64,000 bases of DNA. Origin: Anaeramoeba ignava (taxonomy: Eukaryota > Metamonada > Anaeramoebidae). The position numbers were made by a program, and so were the translations under genes. The notes under the pieces are model-generated. The model saw only the letters and a list, made by a program, of their open reading frames with translations, made no database searches and was not told the origin of the DNA. Location of the stretch: positions 1 to 64,000 of the forward strand of contig JAPDFW010000096.1 in assembly GCA_028826165.1 (NCBI GenBank). Direction: 5' to 3'. This document shows positions 1 through 10,570 of this stretch, one piece after another; the stretch's first letter is position 1, and each line of letters starts with the position of its first letter.

Positions 1-1580
1 CATAGATATAATATTCTTCATTTGAATAGTTTGCTGTTATTGTTTCATTTGTTATTGTTAAATTAAACGAACCAATATCTTCTCCATTTTGTGATTGATA
101 AGTGAAATTATAAAATGAAGGAGAAAGTGTTCCATTTGGTTCATTCCATAAACAAATAATTGTAAATGAATCTGATATTGAACAACTTAAATTAACTTCT
201 CCAAATATTGTTGTATTAATTGTTGTATTTGAAACATTTCCACATATACCATTTATATCACAAGCTGAAACATAGATATAATATTCTTGATCTGAATAAT
301 TTGCTGTTATAGTTTCATTTGTTATTGTTAAATTAAATGAACCATTATCTTCTCCATTTTGTGATTGATAAGTGAAATTATAAAATGAAGGAATAAGTGT
401 TCCATTTGGTTCATCCCATGAACATATAATTGTAAATGAATCAGATATTGAACAATTTAAATTAACTTGTCCAAATATTGTTGTAGTAACTGTTGTATTT
501 GAAGCATCTCCACATATACCATTTATATCACAAGCTGAAACATATATATAATATTCTTCATCTGAATAATTTGCTGTTATTGTTTCATTTGTTATTGTTA
601 AATTAAATGAACCAATATCTTCTCCATTTTGTGATTGATAAGTGAAATTATAAAATGAAGGAATAAGTGTTCCATTTGGTTCATTCCATGAGCAAATAAT
701 TGTAAATGAATCTGATATTGAACAATTTAAATTATTAACTTGTCCAAATATTGTTGTATTAACTATTTTATTTGAAACATCTCCACATATACCATTTATA
801 TCACAAGCTGAAACATAGATATAATATTCTTCATTTGAATAATTTGCTGTTATTGTTTCATTTGTTATTGTTAAATTAAGTGAACCAATATCTTCTCCAT
901 TTTGTGATTGATAACTGAAATTATAAAATGAAGGAGAAAGTGTTCCATTTGGTTTATCCCATAAACAAATAATTGTAAATGAATCTGATATTGAACAACT
1001 TAAATTATTAACTTGTTCAAATATTAATGTATTAACTGTTGTATTTGAAATATCTCCACATATACCATTTATATCACAAGCTGAAACATAGATATAATAT
1101 TCTTCATTTGAATAATTTGCTGTTATTGTTTCATTTGTTATTGTTAAATTAAGTGAACCAATATCTTCTCCATTTTGTGATTGATAAGTAAAATTATAAG
1201 ATGAAGGAATAAGTGTTCCATTTGGTTCATCCCATAAACAAATAATTGTAAATGAATCTGATATTGAACAATTTAAATTATTAACTTGTCCAAATATTAA
1301 TGTATTAACTGTTGTATTTGAAACATCTCCACATATACCATTTATATCACAAGCTGAAACATAGATATAATATTCTTCATTTGAATAATTTGCTGTTATT
1401 GTTTCATTTGTTATTGTTAAATTAAGTGAACCAATAACTTCTCCATTTTGTGATTGATAACTGAAATTATAAAATGAAGGAGAAAGTGTTCCATTTGGTT
1501 CATCCCATGAGCAAATAATTGTAAATGAATCAGATATTGAACAACTTAAATTAACTTGTCCAAATATCGTTGTATTTGAA
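1..1580 (-). repeat. Tandem 270/273-bp coding repeats (fibronectin-III-like modules)
   Basis: The sequence encoding YIYVSACDIN recurs at about 1, 271, 541, 814, 1087 and 1360, giving unit lengths of 270 or 273 bp, always in frame. The copies differ by only a few substitutions, which indicates recent duplication or gene conversion. A more diverged copy lies at about 1580-1860. Confidence 0.9.
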
Positions 1581-2824
1581 ATTGTGGAAACTTCTCCTTT
1601 AGAATCTCCTTGGCATTCAGATGTTTGACAAGCCCATATTGAAATTGAATAATTGCTCCCCGAATTTAAATTACTCAAGTTGTATGAAGTAGATGAATTG
1701 TTAATAGTAGCATCTCCCACTTCTTCTTCCATATTTAAAGAATAAGAAATAGCATAATGATCAAGTTTTGGAACACCTTCAATGATTGGAACATTTGGAT
1801 AATTCCATGAAATATCAATAGATGTTGATGACAATGTTATTGCTGATAAATTTTTTACTGAATCAATTCTAGTTGTTAAATTGACTTCATTTGTAGAATT
1901 CCCACATTGATCCTCTGCATCGCAAGCTATTATTTGAATTGTGTAATTTTCATTCCCAGAAATATTTGGATAATTCGAAGAATCAAAAATTTGATAAAGA
2001 GTATTGTCTTGTACTTCCGGATTTTGAATTATATTCCAATCTCCGTTATAATTGATCTTATATGTGATATTGTCTTGAGAAACGTTATACCAATAACATT
2101 CAAAAGAAGAAAACAAAGTTGTACAGTTGATAATAGTAACATTATCTGGAGTTACTTGTTCATGAAAGTTGAGGTAATTTTGAAGATTTGAAAATGGGAT
2201 TTTGGATTCTATCCAATTTTTTCCGTTGAATTTAAACAAATAGACTGAATTTTGATTTGAATTTAGATTTGAATTTAGATTTAAATTTTGATTTAAATTT
2301 TGATTTGAATTTTGATTTGAATTTTGATTTGAATTTTGATTTGAATTTAGATTTGAATTTTGATTTGAATTTTGATTTGAATTTTGATTTAAATTTTGAT
2401 TTAAATTTTGATTTGAATTTTGATTTGAATTTATCCCCTTTGTTTGAACTAGCAAAATATCATCTTCTAAAATTGAACAACTTGAGCCAAAATAACCATT
2501 TGCAATTCCATCACTTGCAATAAGTGTTGCTTCTTTATTCCAATTTGATCCTTCCTTTCGATAAACATAAACTTTTCCTTGGTTTTTATTGTTTCTAATT
2601 GAAGCTTCAGGAAATCCTATAAGAATTAAATTTTTTGAAACACTAATTTCCTTGCCACATTTTTCTTGATAATTTTTTTGATTAAAATCTTTTGGAATGC
2701 ATTCAATTTTGTGGAAATTTGTTTTTGCTTTCTGTTTTTCTGTGATTTGGTAAGTTTTGCTATTGAAAATTGTTATTGATAAAGAAAGGAAAATTAAAAT
2801 AAAAAATAGTTTGTTTTGTTTCAT
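1..2824 (-). CDS. Secreted FG-GAP plus fibronectin-III-like repeat protein (3' end outside window)
   Basis: One uninterrupted minus-strand frame of about 941 codons runs from the ATG at 2824 off the left edge. The first ~22 residues (MKQNKLFFILIFLSLSITIF) form a signal peptide. Residues ~60-120 look like an FG-GAP/beta-propeller blade (GKVYVYRKEGSNWNKEATL, then NGYFGSSCSI). Residues ~128-190 are an Asn/Gln/Ser-rich tract made by a hexanucleotide repeat. From about residue 300 come fibronectin-III-like modules; the last six are near-identical units of 90-91 residues, each with NCSISDSFTIIC, W-DEPNGTL, YNFSYQSQNGE and YYIYVSACDINGICGD. Many N-x-S/T sites and paired Cys suit a cell-surface or secreted adhesin-like protein. 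The C-terminus, with any membrane anchor, is not visible. Frame checks at six points agree, so I see no break. The exact function is unknown. Confidence 0.8.
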   Translation of the reverse strand, partial: MKQNKLFFILIFLSLSITIFNSKTYQITEKQKAKTNFHKIECIPKDFNQKNYQEKCGKEISVSKNLILIGFPEASIRNNKNQGKVYVYRKEGSNWNKEATLIASDGIANGYFGSSCSILEDDILLVQTKGINSNQNSNQNLNQNLNQNSNQNSNQNSNLNSNQNSNQNSNQNSNQNLNQNLNLNSNLNSNQNSVYLFKFNGKNWIESKIPFSNLQNYLNFHEQVTPDNVTIINCTTLFSSFECYWYNVSQDNITYKINYNGDWNIIQNPEVQDNTLYQIFDSSNYPNISGNENYTIQIIACDAEDQCGNSTNEVNLTTRIDSVKNLSAITLSSTSIDISWNYPNVPIIEGVPKLDHYAISYSLNMEEEVGDATINNSSTSYNLSNLNSGSNYSISIWACQTSECQGDSKGEVSTISNTTIFGQVNLSCSISDSFTIICSWDEPNGTLSPSFYNFSYQSQNGEVIGSLNLTITNETITANYSNEEYYIYVSACDINGICGDVSNTTVNTLIFGQVNNLNCSISDSFTIICLWDEPNGTLIPSSYNFTYQSQNGEDIGSLNLTITNETITANYSNEEYYIYVSACDINGICGDISNTTVNTLIFEQVNNLSCSISDSFTIICLWDKPNGTLSPSFYNFSYQSQNGEDIGSLNLTITNETITANYSNEEYYIYVSACDINGICGDVSNKIVNTTIFGQVNNLNCSISDSFTIICSWNEPNGTLIPSFYNFTYQSQNGEDIGSFNLTITNETITANYSDEEYYIYVSACDINGICGDASNTTVTTTIFGQVNLNCSISDSFTIICSWDEPNGTLIPSFYNFTYQSQNGEDNGSFNLTITNETITANYSDQEYYIYVSACDINGICGNVSNTTINTTIFGEVNLSCSISDSFTIICLWNEPNGTLSPSFYNFTYQSQNGEDIGSFNLTITNETITANYSNEEYYIY

Positions 2825-3438
2825 TTTAAAAAATTAAGAAAAAAAATTTTTTTGTTAATTTCTTTGTTAAAAAAAAAGAAAAAAGAAAGAAAAAAAATGA
2901 TTTTTAAATTAAAAAAAAAAAGGAAAAAAAATTTTTTTTATTTAATTTTAATTTTAATCCAATTTTCTTTTTTCTTTTGCTTTTTAAAGTTAATTTTGAT
3001 TTTAATTTTAATTTTAATTTTAATTTTGATTTTGATTTTAATTTTGATTTTAATTTTAATTTTAATTTTAATTTTGATTTTAATTTTAATTTTGATTTTA
3101 ATTTTAATTTTGATTTTAATTTTAATTTTGATTTTAATTTTAATTTTTATTTTAATTTTAATTTTAATTTTAATTTTAATTTTAATTTTAATTTTAATTT
3201 TGATTTTGATTTTGATTTTGATTTTGATTTTGATTTTAATTTTTGATTTTAATTTTAATTTTAATTTTAATTTTAATTTTAATTTTAATTTTAATTTTAA
3301 TTTTGATTTTGATTTTGATTTTTGATTTTGATTTTTTAATTTTAATTTTAATTTTGATTTTTAATTTTTAATTTTAATTTTAATTTTAATTTTGATTTTA
3401 ATTTTAATTTTGATTTTAATTTTAATTTTAATTTTAAT
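2825..3438. repeat. Intergenic TTTTAA/TTTTGA hexamer array
   Basis: The gap between the fibronectin-like gene and the first RCC1-BTB gene holds a poly-A/T stretch (promoter side of the upstream gene) and then, from about 2990, a nearly pure array of TTTTAA and TTTTGA units. Long frames of alternating Ile-Leu or Asn-Phe through it are artefacts of the hexamer period. No gene is seen. Confidence 0.85.
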
Positions 3439-5239
3439 TTAAAAAATTAAACAATTTTCTTTGTTTTTCTCTTTTTTTCTTTTTTGATTTTGATTATTAA
3501 ATTTGTTAATTAATAAATCAAATAAATTTGGATTTGTTTGATTTAATTGAAAATAATCAATTCCAATTTGAATTTCATCAATTATTTCTTGTGTAATTTC
3601 AATTTCATCTTTAATTTGATTTGAATAAATCCAATATTCAAATATTTGAAATGATTTATTACTTAATTCACTATAATCTGTAACTTTATTAGAAGTATCT
3701 TCAGTTACAGATAAAAACATTCCTCGATATAATTTACTTCTCATTATTAATATTAATTTTGGGAAATTTATATTGTTTTTCTTTTCTTTCAATTATAAAA
3801 TCATTTTCATTTTCATTTAAATAAATTCTTTTCATTGTTTCTTCAATTTTTTCATTTGAATTTATAATTTCTTTAATTTCAAAATATAATATTGGATTTA
3901 TTTTGGAATTATTTGAATAAATCATTTCAAATATTTGATTTGATTCTTTAATTGATTTTTTTGAAATAATTTCTTGAAGTTTTTCAATTTCATTTTCATC
4001 TTTTAATCTATATTTCAATATTAATTTATGAGCTGAGATTATTTCTCCATTTTCTGTTTTAAATGAAATATTACAAAATTCTTTTCTTCTAAATAATTTT
4101 ATCAAATCTTCTTCAAGATTGGAAAAAGAAGGAGGAGAATAATAAATAAATGAATTGTTAAATCCACAAGAAATATGATAATTAGAAATATCTTCATTAA
4201 ATCTTAATTTAGGAAGTTCAATTTGAATTGGAATTAATTGATGTTGTTCATTTTCATTTCCTAATTGGCCATAAAAGTTATTTCCAAATGAAATAAGATT
4301 TTCTTTGGAAGTTAAAATCAAAGTATGATTAAATCCACAAGAAAAATCAAGAATATTATCATCATTCTCAAATAAAGATGATTTGATTTCAGTAAATTCA
4401 TAAATATCTTCATTTTTGCCAAGTCCATTGAATTCATAATAACCACATGAATAAAGTTTTCTTTTTGGATTTTCATTTTGATTTTCATTTTCAATCAACA
4501 TTATTGAATAAATACTTCCACATTGAATATCAACTATTTTACCTTTTGGAATATTTTGGATTTTGATTAATTTATCAATTTTCCACTCTTGTCTTAATTC
4601 ACCTAATCCAAGTTGACCATCACTATTTAATCCGCATACAAATAATTCTTGATTTGAATTTAAAAGAAAAGCATGATTTGAAGAATTTCCTAAAAATATT
4701 TTAGAAACATTTTTCATCATTAAAATTGGTTTTTCTGTTTTTTCAAGTATTTCAGAATCAAAACCAAGTTGACCATAATAATTTGAACCAATTCCATAAA
4801 CATTTTGATTTGAAGTTAATAAGTAAATTGATTTAGCTCCAGAAACAACATCTTGAATTATTCTATCATTTGTATCTTCAATTAATGATGAAATATTGAT
4901 AAATTCATTTGAATTATTTGGATTAATATCTTCTCCTTTTGCAAATACATTTCCTTCTAATGTTAAAATAGCTTCATTTTCAACGCCAGCATTTACTTTT
5001 TGAATATTTTCAATTTGGATTTTTGAAGGATTTTGTTTTGATTCTTCTTGATTTAAATATTCTATTGCTTTTCCATTTTTAAAAAGGAAAATTGTTGAAA
5101 AATTTCCTGTTGAAATTTGTTTAATTTGTTTTTCATTTTCATTTTCAAATTTAAATTGAATTGGTTTTGTTATTTTATTTGGTTCATTTTCGATAAATTT
5201 TGGATATTGATTTAAACCAAAAAATAAAATTTCATTCAT
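3439..5239 (-). pseudogene. RCC1 / tandem-BTB gene, copy 1, frameshifted
   Basis: This is a member of the local RCC1-BTB family. The start MNEILFFGLNQYPK at 5239 matches the paralogues. RCC1-type propeller repeats (YGIGSNYYGQLG, HTLILTS, FGNNFYGQLG) are followed by a BTB region (LEEDLIKLFRRKEFC). The frame shifts at 3761-3763, where three G replace the two found in every paralogue, so reading runs into a stop after FPKININNEK. The second BTB region (MRSKLYRGMFLSV onward) continues in another frame to 3439. The C-terminus also differs from its paralogues, with a basic KRKKEKNKE tail. Apart from that one base the gene looks well preserved, so it is either a young pseudogene or an assembly error. 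Confidence 0.75.
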
Positions 5240-5327
5240 TTTTGAAAAGAAAAAAATGAAAAATGATTTTTGGAATTTTAATTTTAATTTTAATTTTGAT
5301 TTTGATTTTCTTATTATTAATTAATTT

Positions 5328-6764
5328 TTAAATAAAATAAGTCTCAAGTTCATCAACTTCCCATTTATCATAAGAACCAGCTAAATAACTCTTAGCTTCA
5401 TTTGTATCAAACTTAATTCCATTAGGCAAATTGTAGCTTTGACCAAAATTCGAAAAACCATTTCTCAAATTAGATGACAAACCAATATCGGTTTCATATC
5501 CAAATCCAAAATATGGACCATAATTTGAATAAGAAAAAATTGCAAATTGTTCTTGATCTTTTCTAATTTGAAATTTCTCTGGCTTTCTGTCTCCTTTATC
5601 ATTTCTTATCGAAAAAATAAATGCAGTGGAATCGATTTGATATCCTCGATCAGGATTTGACCAAAATTGACCCCATTTTGATTTATCTTTGGGGAAAAAT
5701 CCAACTTGAGTAAAACCTCCAAAAATAAAATTATCTTTGGTTTGAATAATAACTAATGTTTTTCCTTTATCATCACAAATTGAATGCCATTTTTTAGAAT
5801 CAAATCCATCTCTTTTTGCTGAAAATCCTTTTTTCATTTTGGAAAAGAATTGATTATCATGTATCCATCTCCTTAATGCGTTAATATTTTTAATATCTTT
5901 CATGATTTCCGACGAAGTTAAACTAAATCTTGTTTTGAAAATTAATGACTTTTCTTGCTCGATAAATTGATCGATTTTATTTACATCGTTTCCAGTTTGA
6001 AGTCTTTGAAATTCAATTAATTTTTGTGAAATTTCATTCGGAAGCAAATTTTCTTTCAAAGCATCCCTAATTTCTTCTTCCATAAAATCAATAAATCTTA
6101 TTTGATGGAGAATATTTGAAATTTGATTTTGTAATTGCTGCTTGTCTTGATTAACATTTGATTTATGTTTTCCCCATTTTATTATTGATTGAAAAAGTTC
6201 AAATTCATTTGTTTGGATTTCATCATGTGATAAAATTGAATGTAAATGATTTTCTTCGAGTTGAAGAAAAAATGGAGTTTTGATAAATTCTTGAAAATTA
6301 TCCAAAATAAATTGATAAGAATAGTTCAATAATTGATTTAAGTTCATTGTTTCAGATAATTTAAGAACATCAGCAATAATTTCAAACTGTAAATTGTTTT
6401 TGATAAAATTTGAGCAATTTTCAACTAATTCATCAATTAAGTATTTTGAAGAAAAATACAAAATTTCACCAACATTTTCAAAGTGAATTTTAATTTTCCC
6501 TGAATAAAGATAAGTCAAAATTGAAGATATGGTTAAATTTGAAAAATCTTTTATAATTAATTTATTTTCTTGGAATTCTTCCGTTTTTGAATTGAAAAGA
6601 GTTCTAAAATATCGACTTCTTGATGAAAGAATTGATTTATGAGTTTTAAATGAAATTTGGTTTTGTTCACAAATTATTTCAAAATCAGAATAATTTTCCT
6701 TTTTATTTTGAAATAAATTTTTTAAATCATTTGAAAGTTTTTCTAAATTTGAATAAGTTTCCAT
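5328..6764 (-). CDS. BTB-BACK-TLDc domain protein
   Basis: A single-exon protein of 478 residues. Residues ~20-115 form a BTB/POZ domain (SDFEIICEQNQISFKTHKSIL, then LTYLYSGKI). Residues ~120-230 fit a BACK helical region. Residues ~295-478 form a TLDc domain, with FSAKRDGFDS, IFGGFTQVGF, AFIFSIRNDKGDRKP, GPYFGFG and a typical C-terminal EVDELETYFI. BTB-BACK proteins commonly bridge CUL3 ubiquitin ligases to substrates. TLDc domains bind the V-ATPase in other eukaryotes and are linked to oxidative-stress resistance. The gene sits inside an RCC1-BTB array on the same strand, 88 bp downstream-side of one copy. The ATG at 6764 follows a TTTCATTTTT-type motif run. The substrate is unknown. A more diverged relative lies at 47282-48877. 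Confidence 0.88.
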   Translation of the reverse strand: METYSNLEKLSNDLKNLFQNKKENYSDFEIICEQNQISFKTHKSILSSRSRYFRTLFNSKTEEFQENKLIIKDFSNLTISSILTYLYSGKIKIHFENVGEILYFSSKYLIDELVENCSNFIKNNLQFEIIADVLKLSETMNLNQLLNYSYQFILDNFQEFIKTPFFLQLEENHLHSILSHDEIQTNEFELFQSIIKWGKHKSNVNQDKQQLQNQISNILHQIRFIDFMEEEIRDALKENLLPNEISQKLIEFQRLQTGNDVNKIDQFIEQEKSLIFKTRFSLTSSEIMKDIKNINALRRWIHDNQFFSKMKKGFSAKRDGFDSKKWHSICDDKGKTLVIIQTKDNFIFGGFTQVGFFPKDKSKWGQFWSNPDRGYQIDSTAFIFSIRNDKGDRKPEKFQIRKDQEQFAIFSYSNYGPYFGFGYETDIGLSSNLRNGFSNFGQSYNLPNGIKFDTNEAKSYLAGSYDKWEVDELETYFI

Positions 6765-6913
6765 TTTGAATGAAGAAAAAATGAAAAATGAAAAATGAAA
6801 AATGAAATTTTGGATTTTTAATTTTAATTTTAATTTTGATTTTAATTTTAATTTTGATTTTAATTTTAATTTTAATTTTAATTTTAATTTTGATTTTGAT
6901 TTTGATTTTAATT
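6765..6913. repeat. TTTTAA/TTTTGA hexamer array
   Basis: A short spacer between the BTB-TLDc gene and the next RCC1-BTB gene. It holds four spaced TTTCATTTTT motifs on the minus strand next to the BTB-TLDc start, then TTTTAA/TTTTGA units. Confidence 0.8.
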
Positions 6914-8710
6914 TTAATTTTGATTTTGATTATTAAATTTGTTAATTAATAAATCAAATAAATTTGGATTTGTTTGATTTAATTGAAAATAATCAATTCC
7001 AATTTGAATTTCATCAATTATTTCTTGTGTAATTTCAATTCCATCTTTAATTTGATTTGAATAAATCCAATATTCAAATATTTGGAATGATTTATTATTT
7101 AATTCACTATAATCTGTAACTTTATTAGAAGTATCTTCTGTTACAGATAAAAACATTCCTCGATATAATTCACTTCTCATTATTAATATTAATTTTGGAA
7201 ATTTATATTGTTTTTCTTTTCTTTCAATTATAAAATCTTTTTCATTTTCATTTTCATTTTCATTTAAATAAATTCTTTTAATTGTTTCTTCAATTTTTTC
7301 ATTAGAATTTATAATTTCTTTAATTTCAAAATATAATATTGGATTTATTTTGGAATTATTTGAATAAATCATTTCAAATATTTGATTTGATTCTTTAATT
7401 GATTTTTTTGAAATAATTTCTTGAAGTTTTTCATTTTGATTTTGATTTTGATTTAATCTATATTTCAATATTAATTTATGAGCTGAGATTATTTCTCCAT
7501 TTTCTGTTTTAAATGAAATATTGCAAAATTCTTTTCTTCTAAATAATTTTATCAAATCTTCTTCAAGATTGGAAAAAGAAAGAGGAGAATAATAAATAAA
7601 TGAATTGTTAAATCCACAAGAAATATGATAATTAGAAATATTTTCATTAAATTTTAATTTAGGAAGTTCAATTTGAATTGGAATTAATTGATGTTGTTCA
7701 TTTTCATTTCCTAATTGACCATAAAAGTTATTTCCAAATGAAATAAGATTTTCTTTGGAAGTTAAAATCAAAGTATGATTAAATCCACAAGAAAAATCAA
7801 GAATATTATCATCATTCTCAAATAAAGATGATTTGATTTCAGTAAATTCATAAGTACCTCTATTTTTGCCAAGTCCATTGAATTTATAATAACCACATGA
7901 ATAAAGTTTTCTTTTTGGATTTTCATTTTCATTTTCATTTTCAATCAACATTATTGAATGACAATTTCCGCATTGGATATCAATTATTTCGCCTTTTGAA
8001 ATATTTTGGATTTTGGTTAATTTATCAATTTTCCACTCTTGTCTTAATTCACCTAATCCAAGTTGGCCATCACTATTATCTCCACATCCAAATAATTCTT
8101 GATTTGAATTTAAAAGAAAAGCATGATAAGAAGAATTTCCTGAAAATATTTTAGAAACATTTTTCATCATTAAAATTGGTTTTTCTGTTTTATTAAGTGT
8201 TTTAGAATTAAAACCAAGTTGACCGTAATAATTTGAACCAATTCCATAAACATTTTGATTTGAAGTTAATAAATAAATTGAACTGTATCCAGAAACAATA
8301 TCTTGAATTATTCTATCATTTGTATCTTCAATTAATGATGAAATATTGATAAATTCATTTGGATTATTTGGATTAATATCTTCTCCTTTGGCAAATACAT
8401 TTCCTTCTATTGTTAAAATAGCTTCATTGTGAAAACCAACAGTTACTTTTTGAATATTTTCTTCAATTTGGATTTTTGAAGGATTTTGATTTGAATATTC
8501 TTCATTTAAATATTCTATTGCTTTTCCATTTTTAAAAAGGAAAATTGTTGAAAAAAAACTTGATGCAATTTGTTTAATTTGCTTTTCATTTTCATTTTCA
8601 TTTTCATTTTCATTTTCAAATTTAAATTGAATTGGTTTTGTTATTATTTCTGGTTTATTTTTGATAAGTTTTGGATATTGATTCCAACCAAAAAATATAA
8701 TTTCATTCAT
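6914..8710 (-). CDS. RCC1 / tandem-BTB protein, copy 2 (intact)
   Basis: An intact single-exon gene for 598 residues. Residues 1-~380 carry RCC1-type repeats forming a predicted propeller: repeated GIGSNYYGQLG, CGDNSDGQLGLG and FGNNFYGQLG blade motifs, with HSIML/HTLIL turns. An ENENENEN tract near residues 33-43 is encoded by a hexanucleotide repeat. Residues ~381-480 form a first BTB-like region (LEEDLIKLFRRKEFC, HKLILKYRL), and ~490-590 a second (MRSELYRGMFLSV, VTDYSEL, FEYWIYSNQI). RCBTB-like proteins elsewhere act as CUL3 adaptors; that role is inferred here. The start is fixed by the shared MNEI/MND-FFG N-terminus of all copies, and a minus-strand TTTCATTTTTTTTC motif lies just upstream. 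Confidence 0.9.
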   Translation of the reverse strand: MNEIIFFGWNQYPKLIKNKPEIITKPIQFKFENENENENENEKQIKQIASSFFSTIFLFKNGKAIEYLNEEYSNQNPSKIQIEENIQKVTVGFHNEAILTIEGNVFAKGEDINPNNPNEFINISSLIEDTNDRIIQDIVSGYSSIYLLTSNQNVYGIGSNYYGQLGFNSKTLNKTEKPILMMKNVSKIFSGNSSYHAFLLNSNQELFGCGDNSDGQLGLGELRQEWKIDKLTKIQNISKGEIIDIQCGNCHSIMLIENENENENPKRKLYSCGYYKFNGLGKNRGTYEFTEIKSSLFENDDNILDFSCGFNHTLILTSKENLISFGNNFYGQLGNENEQHQLIPIQIELPKLKFNENISNYHISCGFNNSFIYYSPLSFSNLEEDLIKLFRRKEFCNISFKTENGEIISAHKLILKYRLNQNQNQNEKLQEIISKKSIKESNQIFEMIYSNNSKINPILYFEIKEIINSNEKIEETIKRIYLNENENENEKDFIIERKEKQYKFPKLILIMRSELYRGMFLSVTEDTSNKVTDYSELNNKSFQIFEYWIYSNQIKDGIEITQEIIDEIQIGIDYFQLNQTNPNLFDLLINKFNNQNQN

Positions 8711-8779
8711 TTTTGAAAAGAAAAGAAAAAAAATGAAAAAATAAATTTTGGAATTTTGATTTTGATTTTGATTTTAATT

Positions 8780-10570
8780 TTAATTATTAAATTTGTTAAT
8801 TAATAAATCAAATAAATTTGGATTTGTTTGATTTAATTGAAAATAATCAATTCCAATTTTAATTTCATCAATAATTTCTTGTGTAATTTTAATTTCATTT
8901 TTAATTTGATTTGAATAAATCCAATATTCAAATATTTGGAATGATTTATTACTTAATTCACTATAATCTGTAACTTTATTAGAAGTATCTTCAGTTACAG
9001 ATAAAAACATTCCTCGATATAATTCACTTCTCATTATTAATATTAATTTAGGAAATTTATATTGTTTTTCTTTTCTTTCAATTATAAAATCTTTTTCATT
9101 TTCATTTTCATTTTCATTTAAATAAATTCTTTTCATTGTTTCTTCAATTTTTTCATTTGAATTTATAATTTCTTTAATTTCAGAATATAATTTTGGATTT
9201 ATTTTGGAATTGTTTGAATAAATCATTTCAAATATTTGATTTGATTCTTTAATTGATTTTTTTGAAATAATTTCTTGAAGTTTTTCATTTTGATTTTGAT
9301 TTTGATTTAATCTATATTTCAATATTAATTTATGAGCTTTGATTATTTCTCCATTTTCTGTTTTAAATGAAATATCACAAAATTCTTTTCTTCTAAATAA
9401 TTTTATCAAATCTTCTTCAAGATTGGAAAAAGGAGAAGGAGAATAATAAAGAAATGATTTATAAGATCCACAAGAAATATGATAATTGGAAATATCTTCA
9501 TTAAATCTTATTTCAGGAAATTTAATTTGAATTGGAAATGTTTGATCTCCTGTATATATACTTCCTGATTGACCATAAAAATTATTTCCAAATACTATCA
9601 ATTTTGAATTAGAGGTTAAAATCAAAGTATGATTATATCCAATAGAAAAATCAATAATATTATCATCATTTTTAACTAAAGATTTGATTTCAGTAAATTC
9701 ATAAGTATCTAGATCTTTATCAAGTCCATTAACTTCCCAACTTCCACATGAATAAAATTTTCTTTTTGGATTTTCATTTTGATTTTCAATCAACATTATT
9801 GAATGAGACTTTCCACATTTGATATCAATTATTTTTCCTTTTGGAATATTTTGGATTTTGGTTAATTTTTGGATTTTCTTCTCTTCTTTTCTTTTTGATT
9901 CATTTAATCCAAGTTGGCCAGAATAATTCCATCCGCATCCAAATAATTCTTGTTTTGAATTTAAAAGAAAAGCATGATAAGAAGAATTTCCTGAAAATAT
10001 TTTAGAAACATTTTTCATCATTAAAATTGGTTTTTGTGTTTCTATTAATTTTTTAGAACCAAGTTGGCTAAGATGATTTGCACCAATTCCATAAGCATTG
10101 TGTTTTAAAGTTAATAAGTAAATTGATTTAGCTCCGGAAACAACATCTTGAATTATTCTATCTTTTTTATTTTTGATTAATGATGAAATATTGATAAATT
10201 GTTTTGGATAATTTGGAATTTTTGGATTAATATATTCTCCTTTTGCAAATACATTTCCTTCTATTGTTAAAATAGCTTCATTTTCAGAACCAACAGTTAC
10301 TTTTCGAATATTTTCTTCAATTTGGATTTTTTGAATATTTTTTCTTGAATATTCTTCATTTAAATATTCTATCGCTTTTCCATTTTTAAAAAGGAAAATT
10401 GTTCCAAAATAACCTGTTGAAATTTGTTCAATTTGTTTTTCATTTTCATTTTCATTTTCATTTTCATTTTCATTTTCAAATTTGAATTGAATTGGTTTTC
10501 TTATTTTTTCTGGTTCATTTTCAATAAGAACTGGGTGTTTATTCCAACCAAAAAATAAAATATCATTCAT
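8780..10570 (-). CDS. RCC1 / tandem-BTB protein, copy 3 (intact)
   Basis: An intact 596-residue paralogue of the neighbouring gene, 69 bp away on the same strand. The order is the same: RCC1-type repeats (CGWNYSGQLGL, FGNNFYGQSG), an EN-rich tract near residues 33-47, then two BTB regions. It differs most from copy 2 in the propeller loops (for example ANHLSQLGSKK and GSWEVNGLDKD), while the BTB half is almost identical. The C-terminus stops right after INKFNN. Its start lies at the edge of the large satellite, which separates it from the divergently transcribed bZIP gene. Confidence 0.9.
   Translation of the reverse strand: MNDILFFGWNKHPVLIENEPEKIRKPIQFKFENENENENENENEKQIEQISTGYFGTIFLFKNGKAIEYLNEEYSRKNIQKIQIEENIRKVTVGSENEAILTIEGNVFAKGEYINPKIPNYPKQFINISSLIKNKKDRIIQDVVSGAKSIYLLTLKHNAYGIGANHLSQLGSKKLIETQKPILMMKNVSKIFSGNSSYHAFLLNSKQELFGCGWNYSGQLGLNESKRKEEKKIQKLTKIQNIPKGKIIDIKCGKSHSIMLIENQNENPKRKFYSCGSWEVNGLDKDLDTYEFTEIKSLVKNDDNIIDFSIGYNHTLILTSNSKLIVFGNNFYGQSGSIYTGDQTFPIQIKFPEIRFNEDISNYHISCGSYKSFLYYSPSPFSNLEEDLIKLFRRKEFCDISFKTENGEIIKAHKLILKYRLNQNQNQNEKLQEIISKKSIKESNQIFEMIYSNNSKINPKLYSEIKEIINSNEKIEETMKRIYLNENENENEKDFIIERKEKQYKFPKLILIMRSELYRGMFLSVTEDTSNKVTDYSELSNKSFQIFEYWIYSNQIKNEIKITQEIIDEIKIGIDYFQLNQTNPNLFDLLINKFNN

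Noticed and set aside
2257-2523. Plus-strand frame of Asn-Leu-Asp-Phe repeats
   Set aside because: It is the antisense shadow of the Gln/Asn-rich tract of the fibronectin-like gene, whose minus-strand frame is open for over 900 codons.
2977-3325. Long open frames of alternating Ile-Leu or Asn-Phe, here and in every hexamer array (also 21742-22308, 25600-26100, 31100-31800, 61200-61780)
   Set aside because: A 6-bp repeat without a stop codon is open in several frames on both strands at once. The residues are perfectly periodic and no start or promoter context exists.
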